From positions 1 to 64,000 of the forward strand of contig NZ_CANMEZ010000013.1 of the NCBI RefSeq assembly GCF_947496985.1: 64,000 nucleotides of DNA. Direction: 5' to 3'. A program made the position numbers and the translations under genes. Source of the DNA: an uncultured Kordia sp. (GTDB lineage: Bacteria > Bacteroidota > Bacteroidia > Flavobacteriales > Flavobacteriaceae). The notes beneath the pieces are model-generated. The model was given only the letters and a program-made list of their open reading frames with translations, ran no database searches and was not told where the DNA came from. Below, one piece after another: positions 45,366 to 54,846 of this stretch (the stretch's first letter is position 1; every line of letters begins with the position of its first letter).

Positions 45366-45986
45366 ATGGAATTCTCCTCAAGACTCTTAGAAAATGCTGT
45401 AAACGAAGTTTCGCAATTACCAGGAATTGGAAAGCGAACGGCGTTACGTTTAGTGATGCATTTATTAAAACAACCAGAAAGTCAAACATTACATTTGGCA
45501 ACAGCATTACAAGATTTACGTACAGAAATAAAACATTGTAAAAGTTGTCATAACATTTCTGATGTTGAAGTTTGTGATATTTGCATGAATGCAAATCGTC
45601 AACAAGATTTAATTTGCGTAGTGGAAGACATTCGAGATGTCATGGCAATTGAAAGTACGGCGCAGTACAAAGGTTTGTATCATGTATTAGGTGGAAAAAT
45701 ATCTCCATTAGATGGTGTTGGTCCACATAATTTAACAATTGAGAGTTTGGTAGAAAAAGTAAAAGATGGTAAAATAAAAGAAATCATCTTTGCGTTAAGT
45801 TCCACAATGGAAGGTGACACAACGAATTTTTACATTTACAAACAAATTGAAAATTACGAAGTAAAAACATCTACAATTGCGCGCGGAATTTCAGTTGGAG
45901 ACGAATTAGAATATGCTGATGAGGTTACGCTTGGGCGAAGTATCATCAATAGAGTTCCATTTGAAAATTCTCTGAAAAGCTCTTAA
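45366..45986 (+). CDS. recR: Recombination mediator RecR
   Basis: 206 residues, usual length. HhH motif [12 protein letters not shown], zinc finger CKSCHN ... CDIC (four Cys), and a Toprim domain beginning [15 protein letters not shown] with the [15 protein letters not shown] stretch. RecR with RecO/RecF loads RecA on gapped DNA. The glycosyltransferase gene starts 14 bases after the stop. Confidence 0.96.
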   Translation: MEFSSRLLENAVNEVSQLPGIGKRTALRLVMHLLKQPESQTLHLATALQDLRTEIKHCKSCHNISDVEVCDICMNANRQQDLICVVEDIRDVMAIESTAQYKGLYHVLGGKISPLDGVGPHNLTIESLVEKVKDGKIKEIIFALSSTMEGDTTNFYIYKQIENYEVKTSTIARGISVGDELEYADEVTLGRSIINRVPFENSLKSS

Positions 45987-45999
45987 TTTTCAACACTAC

Positions 46000-47124
46000 A
46001 TGAAACTCTCCATTATCATTCTCAACTATAATGTACGCTACTTTTTAGAGGCTTGTGTCCGAAGTGTGCAAGCAGCTATTGTAAATTTGAATGCAGAAAT
46101 AATTGTGATAGATAACAATTCGCCTGACGATAGTTGTGAAATGATGAAAAATACATTTCCACAGATTCAACTGATAGCAAACAAAGAAAATGTAGGTTTT
46201 GCGAAGGCAAACAATCAAGGAGTAAAAATAGCAAAAGGTGAGTATGTGTGTATCTTAAATCCTGATACAATTGTTGCAGAAGATACATTTATACAAATCC
46301 TGAAATTTGCAGAAACAAAAGAAAATCTAGGAAGTATAGGTTGTAAATTAGTGGACGGAAGCGGACAGTTTTTACCCGAAAGCAAGCGAAACATTCCAAC
46401 ACCAATGGTTTCGGTGAAGAAAATTCTTGGAAACAAAAACTCAGGGTATTATTCAGAAGTACATGAAAACGAAATTGGTAAAGTAGACATTTTAGTTGGT
46501 GCGTTTATGTTGATGAAAAAAAGTGTGTATGAAGCTGTAGCTGGTTTCGATGAAGATTACTTTATGTATGGTGAAGACATTGATTTATCGTATAAAATCA
46601 AAAATGCAGGATTTCAAAATTACTATTACGGTAAAACTTCGGTGATACATTATAAAGGAGAAAGTACCTTAAAGGACAAAACCTATGCGAAACGTTTTTA
46701 CGGCGCGATGCAATTATTCTATAAAAAACATTTCAAAAGAAATTTGGTCTATGATATTGCGGTTACGCTTGGCGCGAAAGTAATTCCGTTAGTTTCAAGT
46801 TCGGAAAAACAAATTCAAAAAGATATTCAAAAATGTGTGATTGTGACGAATAATAAAACACATTTCAAGCAAATTCAAGTAGTATATCCGAATAAAAAAT
46901 GTGTGCAAGTTGAAAATTTAAATCACTTTTTTCGTCAAATAGAAAACAAAAAACAAACAGAAATCATTCTAGATAATCATTTTATTGAAACAAAAGAGAT
47001 CATTCAAATCTTTGAAAAACAGCTTGGATACTATAAAATATTGCTAAAAAGCAGTACTTTTATCCTCGGTAGCGACTCGTCTAAAAATAGAGGAGAAGCG
47101 TGGTTACTTAGCGAGCAGAAGTAA
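46000..47124 (+). CDS. Family 2 glycosyltransferase
   Basis: 374 residues. GT-A fold motifs: SIIILNYNVRYFLEACVRSVQ, VIDNNSPDDS, ENVGFAKANNQG, then LNPDT (the DxD-like site) and GEDIDLSYKIKNAGF. The architecture is that of rhamnosyl/other sugar transferases for surface polysaccharide. Residues after about 260 form an extra domain not part of the GT fold. Acceptor unknown. Confidence 0.9.
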   Translation: MKLSIIILNYNVRYFLEACVRSVQAAIVNLNAEIIVIDNNSPDDSCEMMKNTFPQIQLIANKENVGFAKANNQGVKIAKGEYVCILNPDTIVAEDTFIQILKFAETKENLGSIGCKLVDGSGQFLPESKRNIPTPMVSVKKILGNKNSGYYSEVHENEIGKVDILVGAFMLMKKSVYEAVAGFDEDYFMYGEDIDLSYKIKNAGFQNYYYGKTSVIHYKGESTLKDKTYAKRFYGAMQLFYKKHFKRNLVYDIAVTLGAKVIPLVSSSEKQIQKDIQKCVIVTNNKTHFKQIQVVYPNKKCVQVENLNHFFRQIENKKQTEIILDNHFIETKEIIQIFEKQLGYYKILLKSSTFILGSDSSKNRGEAWLLSEQK

Positions 47125-47129
47125 GATTA

Positions 47130-47191
47130 CTGAGCATGTCGAAGTTAGGTTGCTGAGCATGTCGAAGTTAGGTTACTGAGCATGTCGAAGT
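47130..47191. repeat. Three tandem 23 bp copies of a CTGAGCATGTCGAA repeat
   Basis: CTGAGCATGTCGAA begins at 47130, 47153 and 47176, linked by GTTAGGTTR. The core is one of the widespread TTCGACATGCTCAG-type intergenic repeats. It lies between the glycosyltransferase and acyltransferase genes. Confidence 0.9.
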
Positions 47192-47282
47192 AAAAGAATT
47201 AAATTGAAAATAATTCAACAAAAAATCATATTATTTAGTATTTTCGCAAAATAAAATAAAATAACATCTTTAGATTAAGGAT

Positions 47283-48590
47283 ATGGCAAAATTTGAACTA
47301 AAACTTCCTCAAATGGGGGAAAGTGTTGCAGAAGCAACAATTATATCATGGCTCAAAGAAGTTGGCGACACTATTGAAGCTGATGAAGCAGTATTAGAAA
47401 TCGCAACAGACAAGGTAGATTCTGAGTTACCAAGTGAAGTTGACGGTGTTTTAGTTGAAATCTTATTCAACGTAGATGATGTTGTGAAAGTTGGACAAAC
47501 AGTTGCTATAATTGAAACTGAAGGAGAAGGAAGTGAAGAAGCAACACCAGCACCAGCAGCAAAAGTTGAAGAAACGCCAACTGCAGTTGCAGAAGTAACA
47601 AAAACGGTAGCAGCAGCAAAAGAAACAGTAAGCAACGATTTTTCAACTTCTGAAAAATTCTATTCGCCTTTAGTTAAAAATATTGCTAAAGAAGAAGGAA
47701 TATCAGTAGCCGAATTAGATAATATCGCAGGAACAGGAAAAGACGAACGCGTAACGAAGAACGATATTCTTGCATATATTAAAAATAGAGGAGCACAACA
47801 AGTACAAACAGTTGCGGCGCCTAAAGAAGTTTCGAAACCAGCTCCAAAATCAACACCAGCAACACCAGTTTCTGTAAATGGAAGCGACGAAATCATAGAA
47901 ATGACACGTATGGGGAAACTCATTGCACATCATATGGTAGCTTCTGTACAAACATCTGCACACGTACAAAGTTTTGTTGAAGTTGATGTAACAAAGATTT
48001 GGAACTGGCGTAAAAAAATGAAATCAGCTTTTGAAAAGCGCGAAGGTGAAAAACTAACATTTACACCAATATTCATGGAAGCGGTTGCAAAAGCGTTGAA
48101 AGATTTCCCAATGATGAATATTGCTGTTAATGGTAATACTATCATTAAAAAGAAAAACATCAACTTAGGAATGGCAGCTGCCTTACCAGATGGAAACTTA
48201 ATTGTTCCTGTAATTAAAAATGCAGATCAATTGAACTTAGTTGGAATGGCAAAAGCGGTAAACGATTTAGCAAGTAGAGCCAGAGCTAACAAGTTAAAAC
48301 CTGACGATATTCAAGGCGGAACTTATACAGTAACCAATGTTGGTACATTTGGAAGTATTATGGGAACACCGATAATTAATCAACCACAAGTTGGAATCCT
48401 AGCATTAGGAGCTATTCGTAAAGTTCCTGCGGTTATTGAAACGCCAGAAGGAGATTTTATTGGAATCCGTTACAAAATGTTCTTATCGCACTCTTATGAC
48501 CATAGAGTTGTAAACGGAGCGCTTGGTGGACAATTTGTAAAACAAGTTGCTGATTATTTAGAAGCTTGGGATAGCAATAGAGATATATAA
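47283..48590 (+). CDS. 2-oxo acid dehydrogenase E2 (dihydrolipoamide acyltransferase)
   Basis: 435 residues. N-terminal lipoyl domain with lipoylated Lys44 in ATDKVDSE, an Ala/Pro/Glu linker, a peripheral-subunit binding domain (about 126-165, SPLVKNIAKEEGI) and the C-terminal catalytic domain. The active-site motif is HRVVNG (His407, Asn411), where most family members have HxxxDG; the His is intact but the Asp is replaced. It transfers acyl groups to CoA, most likely in the branched-chain or pyruvate complex; the E1 and E3 genes are not in the window. Confidence 0.92.
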   Translation: MAKFELKLPQMGESVAEATIISWLKEVGDTIEADEAVLEIATDKVDSELPSEVDGVLVEILFNVDDVVKVGQTVAIIETEGEGSEEATPAPAAKVEETPTAVAEVTKTVAAAKETVSNDFSTSEKFYSPLVKNIAKEEGISVAELDNIAGTGKDERVTKNDILAYIKNRGAQQVQTVAAPKEVSKPAPKSTPATPVSVNGSDEIIEMTRMGKLIAHHMVASVQTSAHVQSFVEVDVTKIWNWRKKMKSAFEKREGEKLTFTPIFMEAVAKALKDFPMMNIAVNGNTIIKKKNINLGMAAALPDGNLIVPVIKNADQLNLVGMAKAVNDLASRARANKLKPDDIQGGTYTVTNVGTFGSIMGTPIINQPQVGILALGAIRKVPAVIETPEGDFIGIRYKMFLSHSYDHRVVNGALGGQFVKQVADYLEAWDSNRDI

Positions 48591-48611
48591 GAAAAAGAGA
48601 ACTATATAAGT

Positions 48612-48642
48612 AAAGAGCCTTCATTTGAAGGCTCTTTTTTTG
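48612..48642. terminator. Bidirectional terminator
   Basis: AAAGAGCCTTC / GAAGGCTCTTT with ATTT loop and T run, between convergent genes. Confidence 0.9.
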
Positions 48643-48650
48643 TTTTTAAA

Positions 48651-49019
48651 TTAAGATGCTAATTGTTGTAGTTCAATAGTACAGTATGCATCATGATGTG
48701 CCAAATGATTCTCTGTCATTTTATCAGTATATCCTTTTGGATCGTTAACATTCACATATGTTTCTCCAGTCCCATATGGATGATTGTATGAGAAATTATA
48801 TGCTTTTCCTGATCCATCTTGAAAAGTAAACGAAAAAGAACCTTGTGGTCCTACCAATCCAGAGTTTTCTGCATATACTACACATTGTGCACCATCTATT
48901 AAAGTTCCGCTTCCACTTGTAATTTTTGGAGTTGTTCCGTGTTGATGAGTTACATTATCAAATTCAACGGTTGTTCCACAATTGTTCACTACTGTAATGC
49001 TAATAGGTCTAGCTGCCAT
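48651..49019 (-). CDS. Small beta-sandwich protein, aegerolysin-like
   Basis: 122 residues, no signal peptide. ARPISITVVNNCGTTVEF, then GPQGSFSFTFQDGSGKAYNF and HPYGTGETYVNV recall the aegerolysin fold (SVHNVGS ... GTFDL ... CPWGS), a family of small membrane-lipid binding proteins that in bacteria and fungi can pair with pore-formers. Two Cys near the start (NNC) and middle (AQC) may matter. Fold call by eye only; no partner nearby. Confidence 0.55.
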   Translation of the reverse strand: MAARPISITVVNNCGTTVEFDNVTHQHGTTPKITSGSGTLIDGAQCVVYAENSGLVGPQGSFSFTFQDGSGKAYNFSYNHPYGTGETYVNVNDPKGYTDKMTENHLAHHDAYCTIELQQLAS

Positions 49020-49241
49020 AATTAAAATATTTAATAGGTTAATAATAGTGTAATATTACTACGGATTTTAGAAGTTTTTCATAGCAAAAATTCGTGTTTA
49101 CAAGATGGGGTAGTTCTACTGACTTTGAATTTTAAAACCCTGTATAACTACGAGTAATGAAGTTGAAACATTCAATTATAAATGCTGTATTATAAATGAA
49201 AAAGTATAAATGAATAAACAACAAGCAAAGTGGTTTAATAT

Positions 49242-49880
49242 CTATTTCTTAAGCATTTCAATAAAAGAAATCAAATTTAAGCCTTCATGAAGTTCTCCTT
49301 TTACAATAGCAATAGGAATAGAAGAAATTAATACGTCTTGGCGTTTCATTTTTGAAATTGTATTCCAAAAAAAATCTCGATAACGTTCGTTTTTAGAAAT
49401 ATTAAATGCTTTATGTCTAATTCTATTTGCTTTCAACATACCGAGTAACTTTTCACACTTAGCGCATTCATCTTTCGTAAAAATGATAGTTTCTCCTTTG
49501 TCAATTAAATGATCTAATTCTTTCCAGTTTTTTACTGATGTTTCCAAACTGAGTTCTTGTAATTTATCATCAAAAGAGAAAAAATAGGTGTAGTCAGGAG
49601 TTATATTTTTCAACGGAATTAAAGTAATGATCAATACTTTTTTATTAGCAGGAATCCTCTTAATTACAGGTCTATAACTACTTTTTCGAAAGCCTTTTCC
49701 ATCAACCTTAAAAAAAACTTCTTTATCGGTATCTGTATTGTTTATGGCATAAAACGTGATTTTTTTCTTGGCTTTAACTTCCACAATTTCAACAGCTTTT
49801 GTTTGCGCATTCGAAGATGTTATCAAACAAAAACACATTAAAAAAGTAAAGCATATATACTTTAGCATATCAGTTTTCAT
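49242..49880 (-). CDS. Secreted protein with glutaredoxin-like domain
   Basis: 212 residues. Signal peptide (ends SNAQ, about 26), a strand-rich part of about 100 residues (VDGKGFRKSSYRPVIKRIPAN), then a glutaredoxin/thioredoxin-like end with CAKC (TIIFTKDECAKCEKLLGML) and SIPIAIV near the usual cis-Pro. It is likely a periplasmic thiol-disulfide protein. Partners unknown. Confidence 0.78.
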   Translation of the reverse strand: MKTDMLKYICFTFLMCFCLITSSNAQTKAVEIVEVKAKKKITFYAINNTDTDKEVFFKVDGKGFRKSSYRPVIKRIPANKKVLIITLIPLKNITPDYTYFFSFDDKLQELSLETSVKNWKELDHLIDKGETIIFTKDECAKCEKLLGMLKANRIRHKAFNISKNERYRDFFWNTISKMKRQDVLISSIPIAIVKGELHEGLNLISFIEMLKK

Positions 49881-49975
49881 ATTATTGTTAATAATACATT
49901 AAAATCAATTATTATACCGCAAAATAATTTTATTTGCCCTGTAATAGTGGTAAATTTACTCTTTTAAATAAAATA

Positions 49976-50749
49976 ATGGAATTAAAACTAAATAATCCTA
50001 TCTGCTTCTTCGATTTAGAAACCACTGGAGTAGATGTGGCAAAAGATAGAATCGTAGAAATCTCGATATTAAAAGTATATCCTAACGGGAATAAGGAAAG
50101 TAAAACTTGGTTGGTAAATCCTGAAATGCCAATTCCTGCAAGTGTTTCTGAAATTCATGGAATCACTGACGAGAAAGTGGCAAACGAGCCAACATTTAAA
50201 GAACTTTCTAGAGAAGTGTATAATATGATAAAGGATAGTGATTTGGCAGGATACAATTCTGATCGATTTGATATTCCATTACTTGCCGAAGAATTATTGC
50301 GCTCAGATATTGATTTCGATATGAAAAATAAAGTTTCTGTAGATGTACAAACTATTTTTCATAAAATGGAAAAACGGACACTCTCAGCAGCTTATAAATT
50401 CTATTGTGGAAAGATCCTAGAAGGAGCACATGGAGCAGAAGCTGATACCAATGCTACCTATGAAGTATTAAAGTCACAGTTAGATAAGTATGACGAATTA
50501 GAAAATGACATTAAAAAGTTAAGTGAGTTTACAACGCGTAAAAAAATGGCAGATTTTGCTGGTTTTATTGCGTTTGATAAAGACAATGAAGAAATTTTTT
50601 CTTTTGGAAAGCATAAAGGGAAGAAAGTAGAAAAAGTATTAGAAGAAGAACCAGGATATTTTGGTTGGATTCTTAATGCTAATTTCCCATTATATACAAA
50701 AAAAGTATTAACGGCAATCAAATTGCGTAAACTAAATACAAAATTCTAA
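49976..50749 (+). CDS. 3'-5' exonuclease, DnaQ family, with C-terminal DUF3820-like end
   Basis: 257 residues from ATG 49976; the TTG at 49934 is less likely. The three Exo motifs are present: FFDLETTGVD (DxE), AGYNSDRFDIPLL (second Asp) and HGAEADTNAT (HxxxxD). The C-terminal FSFGKHKGKKVEKVLEEEPGYFGWI is the DUF3820-like module that accompanies such exonucleases in Bacteroidota. Probably a DNA repair or RNA-trimming nuclease rather than the polymerase III epsilon subunit. Confidence 0.92.
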   Translation: MELKLNNPICFFDLETTGVDVAKDRIVEISILKVYPNGNKESKTWLVNPEMPIPASVSEIHGITDEKVANEPTFKELSREVYNMIKDSDLAGYNSDRFDIPLLAEELLRSDIDFDMKNKVSVDVQTIFHKMEKRTLSAAYKFYCGKILEGAHGAEADTNATYEVLKSQLDKYDELENDIKKLSEFTTRKKMADFAGFIAFDKDNEEIFSFGKHKGKKVEKVLEEEPGYFGWILNANFPLYTKKVLTAIKLRKLNTKF

Positions 50750-50758
50750 ATACAAAAA

Positions 50759-51700
50759 ATGGATATGAGAAAAGCTACCATAGTACTCATTACATTTTTT
50801 AGTTTCTTTTTCGCGCATGCACAAAAAAGTATCTCCGGTGTCATCGTCAATAAAGAAACGCAACAACCGATTCCGTATGCACATTTAATTATTCCTTCAC
50901 AAAAAAGAGGAACAACGGCTGACAAAAACGGAAGATTCAAATTTACGGTGCCCGATGAATGGATCGGTACAATTTTAAAAGTTACTTGTGTTGGCTTTGT
51001 AGATAAAAAAATAGTATTAAAACAAGGAGAAAATGTTGCTATACACTTAGAACCTTCGGTTGAATTTTTAAAAGCGGTTCATTTATCCAATGAAGAACGA
51101 CAAGATGTGGTTCGCGTCAATTCGTTTAGAAGAAAACGAGGTATTGGGTTAGGTAACTTTAGTGGTGGCGCTTATCCGTCCATGTTTGCTAGATACTATC
51201 CGTATGAAACATCTTTAGGAGATGAAAACTATCTCAAAGAAGTATCGATCTTCTTTTTTAAAAAAGGAAGGCAAAATGCCAAATTTAGATTTCGTGTAGT
51301 TTCAGCATCAGCTGATAAAATGCCTGATGAAGACTTGGTAGATCCTATGATTGTAGAAGTTAGTTACAAACAGGCCAAGACAAAAATAAAAATGCCATCT
51401 AATGGAATAGAAGTGCCAAGAGGAGGTTTTTTTATTGTAGTAGAGCATTTATTTATTGAAGATAATGCATTTGAAGAAGTCATTCATTTACAAGTAAGTG
51501 ATTCATTGCAAATACAAGATATAAAACAAAAAAGATACGCACCTATTTTTAAAGGAATTATTGAAAATGATGGAGATTCATATTCCTATTATATGTCTGT
51601 CAATGGCTGGAAAAAAGTGCGAAAACTAAAAATGCCACGTGCAGACTTTAAAGAAGAAGAAGTTGTAGCACCAGCATTCAAACTAAAATTAACTAACTAA
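50759..51700 (+). CDS. Secreted carboxypeptidase-regulatory-like domain protein
   Basis: 313 residues with a signal peptide (ends AHAQ). The CarboxypepD_reg domain (SGVIVNKETQQPIPYAHLII ... DKNGRFKF) is followed by an uncharacterised strand-rich domain. It lacks a TonB plug and barrel, so it is not a receptor. Ten bases after the exonuclease gene, likely same transcript. Confidence 0.85.
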   Translation: MDMRKATIVLITFFSFFFAHAQKSISGVIVNKETQQPIPYAHLIIPSQKRGTTADKNGRFKFTVPDEWIGTILKVTCVGFVDKKIVLKQGENVAIHLEPSVEFLKAVHLSNEERQDVVRVNSFRRKRGIGLGNFSGGAYPSMFARYYPYETSLGDENYLKEVSIFFFKKGRQNAKFRFRVVSASADKMPDEDLVDPMIVEVSYKQAKTKIKMPSNGIEVPRGGFFIVVEHLFIEDNAFEEVIHLQVSDSLQIQDIKQKRYAPIFKGIIENDGDSYSYYMSVNGWKKVRKLKMPRADFKEEEVVAPAFKLKLTN

Positions 51701-51722
51701 CCATAACCCAAAATACATATTA

Positions 51723-52334
51723 ATGAAAATAATTTGCATCGGAAGAAACTACGCAAAGCACATTGAAGAATTAGCCAATGAAAAGCCCGTAGATCCTGTA
51801 ATTTTCATGAAATCGGATACCTCAATATTATTAAAAAAACAACCGTTCTTTATTCCCGATTTTTCAAAAGAAATTCATCACGAAGTGGAAATCTTAGTAA
51901 AAATTAATAAATTGGGAAAATATATTGATCAGAAGTTTGCGCACAAATATTACAATGAAATTAGTGTAGGGATTGATTTCACAGCGCGCGATTTACAGTC
52001 AAAATTAAAAGAAAAAGGATTGCCGTGGGAAAAAGCAAAAGCATTTGACGGATCGGCAGTTGTAGGACAATGGATTTCAAAAGATCAATTTGAAAATTTA
52101 GATGATCTTAATTTTAGATTAGAAAAAAATAAAGAAATTGTTCAACAGGGAAACACAAAGCAAATGCTTTGGAAAATAGATGAACTAATTGCATATGTTT
52201 CACAATATTTTACACTCAAAATAGGAGATATCATCTTTACGGGAACGCCAGCAGGTGTTGGCAAAGTAAATGCAGAAGATCGCTTAGTAGGATATTTAGA
52301 ACAACAACAATTATTTTCAATACTAGTAAAATAA
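51723..52334 (+). CDS. Fumarylacetoacetate hydrolase family protein
   Basis: 203 residues, the single-domain size. GRNYAKHIEEL, then HHEVEILVKI (metal ligands E and E), TARDLQSKLKEKGLPWEKAKAFDGSA and GDIIFTGTPAGVGKV are the family signature. Activities range from acylpyruvate hydrolysis to oxaloacetate decarboxylation. One base before the Hpt gene. Confidence 0.93.
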   Translation: MKIICIGRNYAKHIEELANEKPVDPVIFMKSDTSILLKKQPFFIPDFSKEIHHEVEILVKINKLGKYIDQKFAHKYYNEISVGIDFTARDLQSKLKEKGLPWEKAKAFDGSAVVGQWISKDQFENLDDLNFRLEKNKEIVQQGNTKQMLWKIDELIAYVSQYFTLKIGDIIFTGTPAGVGKVNAEDRLVGYLEQQQLFSILVK

Positions 52335-52335
52335 A

Positions 52336-52674
52336 ATGGCATACAATTTAGAAAAGATACTCGAATTAGGAGATGGTGATAAAGAATTTGTAGAAGCGGT
52401 AGTTGTTGCTTTTATTGAAGAAATTCCATCAGATCTTATCCAGTTTACGAAAGTGGTTGATACAGAAAACTACACAGGGATATACCAAGTTAGTCATAAG
52501 ATAAAACCCAATTTAGATTTATTAGGAATGAACGAATCCTATGAATTAAATCTTCAAATTTTAGCATGGTCAAAAGCCCAAACAAATATTTCTGATATCA
52601 GAACAGCATATGCAAAGGTGTATTCAAAAATCACAAATAATATTGCAGCACTAAAAAAAGACTTCAACTTATAA
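52336..52674 (+). CDS. Hpt-domain phosphotransfer protein
   Basis: 112 residues, helical, with [15 protein letters not shown] where His54 followed by KxxLxxLG is the Hpt phosphorylation motif. A single-domain phosphotransfer protein for a phosphorelay whose kinase and regulator are not here. Confidence 0.85.
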   Translation: MAYNLEKILELGDGDKEFVEAVVVAFIEEIPSDLIQFTKVVDTENYTGIYQVSHKIKPNLDLLGMNESYELNLQILAWSKAQTNISDIRTAYAKVYSKITNNIAALKKDFNL

Positions 52675-52681
52675 TAAATAT

Positions 52682-53938
52682 ATGATTGCAGAAATAATTA
52701 CGATTGGCGATGAAATTCTCATAGGTCAAATAGTAGATACAAATTCCGTATTCATATCAAAGGCATTGAATGAAATCGGAATTTCGGTTCATCAAATTAC
52801 ATCCATACAAGATGATAAGCAACACATCTTGGAAGCTTTAGAGGAAGCAAAACAAAAAGTAGATGTTGTTTTAATTACAGGCGGTTTAGGACCTACAAAA
52901 GACGATATTACAAAGCATACACTTTGCGAATATTTTAAAGACACACTTGTACGAAACGAAAAAGTATTAGCGCATGTTGAAGAGTTATTTGCAAAATATA
53001 TAACAACATCTTCCATCTCTGATTTGAACAGAGATCAAGCGTTGGTGCCTTCCAAAGCACAAGTATTAATGAATGAATTTGGAACTGCGCCAGGAATGTG
53101 GTTAGAAAAAGACAATACAGTTTTTATATCTATGCCAGGTGTTCCGTATGAAATGCGCGGATTGATGACAAACTATATCATTCCAAAACTACAAGAAGAA
53201 TTTGAGCGACCATTCATATATCATAAAACCATATTGACTTATGGAATGGGAGAAAGTAACATTGCGATGAAAATTGAAGATTGGGAAAATAATCTTCCAC
53301 ACAATGTGAAACTTGCATACTTGCCAAATTTTGGGAAAGTTCGATTGCGTCTAACAGGTAAAGGACAAGACAAAGAAGAAATTATAGAAGCAGTTGATAG
53401 TTATGCGCAAAAACTCTATCCAATCATTGGAGATATCATTCAAGGTATTGAAGGACAAAGTAGTATTGTAACACAAATAGGTGAGTTGTTAGTTGCAAAG
53501 AATCAAAAGTTGGCTGCTGCCGAAAGCTGTACTGGCGGACGTGTTGCTGCGCAAATAACTCAAGAATCGGGTGTTTCTGCATTTTTCAATGGAAGCGCGG
53601 TTACATATGCGGTACAATCTAAAATAGATGTCTTAGGCGTGCCAGAAGCATTAATTGAAGCACATTCTGTCGTTAGTGGAGAAGTTGTAGAAGCGATGGC
53701 AAATGGTGCAAAAAATGCCTATCATTCAGATTATGCAATTGCTACTACAGGAAATGCCGGACCAAGTAAAGGAAATTCAGATGCAGACGTTGGAACCGTT
53801 TTTATAGGTATCGCTACTCCTACAGGAGTTATTTCCAAAGAATTTAATTTTGGACAACCGAGAGAAAAGGTAGTAAACAAAGCCGTTACGAAAGCTTTTG
53901 AAATGTTACTTGAAGAAATTTTAAAAAACAGTAACTAA
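52682..53938 (+). CDS. cinA: CinA family: pyrophosphatase / nicotinamide deamidase
   Basis: 418 residues with both usual parts: the MoCF-type N-terminal domain ([14 protein letters not shown]) and the PncC-type C-terminal domain ([31 protein letters not shown]). CinA hydrolyses ADP-ribose and deamidates NMN. It begins 7 bases after the Hpt gene, with a separate promoter for rpmB downstream. Confidence 0.95.
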   Translation: MIAEIITIGDEILIGQIVDTNSVFISKALNEIGISVHQITSIQDDKQHILEALEEAKQKVDVVLITGGLGPTKDDITKHTLCEYFKDTLVRNEKVLAHVEELFAKYITTSSISDLNRDQALVPSKAQVLMNEFGTAPGMWLEKDNTVFISMPGVPYEMRGLMTNYIIPKLQEEFERPFIYHKTILTYGMGESNIAMKIEDWENNLPHNVKLAYLPNFGKVRLRLTGKGQDKEEIIEAVDSYAQKLYPIIGDIIQGIEGQSSIVTQIGELLVAKNQKLAAAESCTGGRVAAQITQESGVSAFFNGSAVTYAVQSKIDVLGVPEALIEAHSVVSGEVVEAMANGAKNAYHSDYAIATTGNAGPSKGNSDADVGTVFIGIATPTGVISKEFNFGQPREKVVNKAVTKAFEMLLEEILKNSN

Positions 53939-53941
53939 ATA

Positions 53942-53972
53942 TTTGCTGAGAAAAATAAAAAATGTAAATTTG
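53942..53972 (+). promoter_or_regulatory. Promoter of the rpmB-rpmG operon
   Basis: TTTG (53942-53945), 19 bases, TAAATTTG (53965-53972): an exact Bacteroidota consensus promoter, 36 bases before rpmB. Confidence 0.85.
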
Positions 53973-54008
53973 CACCTCGTTTTTGAATAACTTAAAAGTT
54001 TAGTACAG

Positions 54009-54245
54009 ATGTCAAGAATTTGTGAATTAACAGGTAAGAAAGCTATGGTAGGGAACAATGTATCCCATGCAATGAATAAGACAAAACGCAAATTTAATGC
54101 GAATCTTACAAAAAAGCGTTTCTACATTCCTGAAGAAGATAAGTGGGTAACATTAAAAGTTTCTACTTCAGCATTAAAAACAATCAATAAAAAAGGAATC
54201 TCAGCTGTGCTAAAAGAAGCAAGAGCGAAAGGTTTTATCAAGTAA
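54009..54245 (+). CDS. rpmB: 50S ribosomal protein L28 (bL28)
   Basis: 78 residues. MSRICELTGKKAMVGNNVSHA and NLTKKRFYIPEEDKWVTLKV are standard for bL28 of Bacteroidota. First of a three-gene ribosomal operon with rpmG and DUF4295. Confidence 0.97.
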   Translation: MSRICELTGKKAMVGNNVSHAMNKTKRKFNANLTKKRFYIPEEDKWVTLKVSTSALKTINKKGISAVLKEARAKGFIK

Positions 54246-54275
54246 TTCAGTCATAAAGTATAAATACCAATAGCA

Positions 54276-54458
54276 ATGGCGAAGAAAGGAAATAGAGTTC
54301 AAGTGATACTAGAGTGTACAGAGCACAAAGCTTCTGGACAACCAGGAACTTCTCGTTATATCACAACAAAAAATAAAAAGAATACTCCGGACAGATTAGA
54401 GATTAAGAAATTTAATCCAATCTTAAAGAAAATGACTGTTCACAAAGAAATAAAATAA
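54276..54458 (+). CDS. rpmG: 50S ribosomal protein L33 (bL33)
   Basis: 60 residues. [15 protein letters not shown] and [20 protein letters not shown] are the bL33 signature. It has only one Cys, so it is the zinc-free (C-) form. Confidence 0.97.
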   Translation: MAKKGNRVQVILECTEHKASGQPGTSRYITTKNKKNTPDRLEIKKFNPILKKMTVHKEIK

Positions 54459-54464
54459 TAAGTC

Positions 54465-54614
54465 ATGGCAAAGAAATCAGTAGCATCCTTACAAACAGGA
54501 TCAAAGAGATTAACAAAAGCAATTAAAATGGTAAAATCTCCAAAAACTGGAGCTTACACTTTTGTTGAATCAATCATGTCTCCAGAAAAGGTAAACGATT
54601 GGTTAAAAAAATAA
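54465..54614 (+). CDS. DUF4295 small ribosome-associated protein, 49 aa
   Basis: ATG 54465, TAA at 54612-54614. MAKKSVASLQTGSKRLTKAI, then PKTGAYTFVESIMSPEKVNDWLKK is the DUF4295 family, always next to rpmG in Bacteroidota. It is basic and, from memory, has been reported as a Bacteroidota-specific ribosomal protein. A terminator follows 24 bases on. Confidence 0.92.
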   Translation: MAKKSVASLQTGSKRLTKAIKMVKSPKTGAYTFVESIMSPEKVNDWLKK

Positions 54615-54637
54615 GTATATGTTATATGCTATAATAC

Positions 54638-54667
54638 AAGCTACTTTCGAAAGAGAGTAGCTTTTTG
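54638..54667 (+). terminator. Terminator of the rpmB operon
   Basis: AAGCTACTTTC / GAGAGTAGCTT capped by a GAAA loop and T run. Confidence 0.9.
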
Positions 54668-54846
54668 TTTTTGTGTATGAACATTTGCATGACAGTTTTT
54701 CATGTTTATCAATTAGGCAAGATAATTGACTTACCAATTAGTGTAAAAACAGCAGTGCAAAACATATCGTATTTTTAAGTATCTTGTTTTGCAACTTATG
54801 CAATTACCTTAATTGTATACAGCATTTAACTATAGTACCGTAAATT

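Noticed and set aside
24857-49190. 18-mer AATTATAAATGCTGTATT found at about 24857 and 49169
   Set aside because: Low complexity and AT-rich; one repeat in 64 kb is close to chance and no larger similarity surrounds it.
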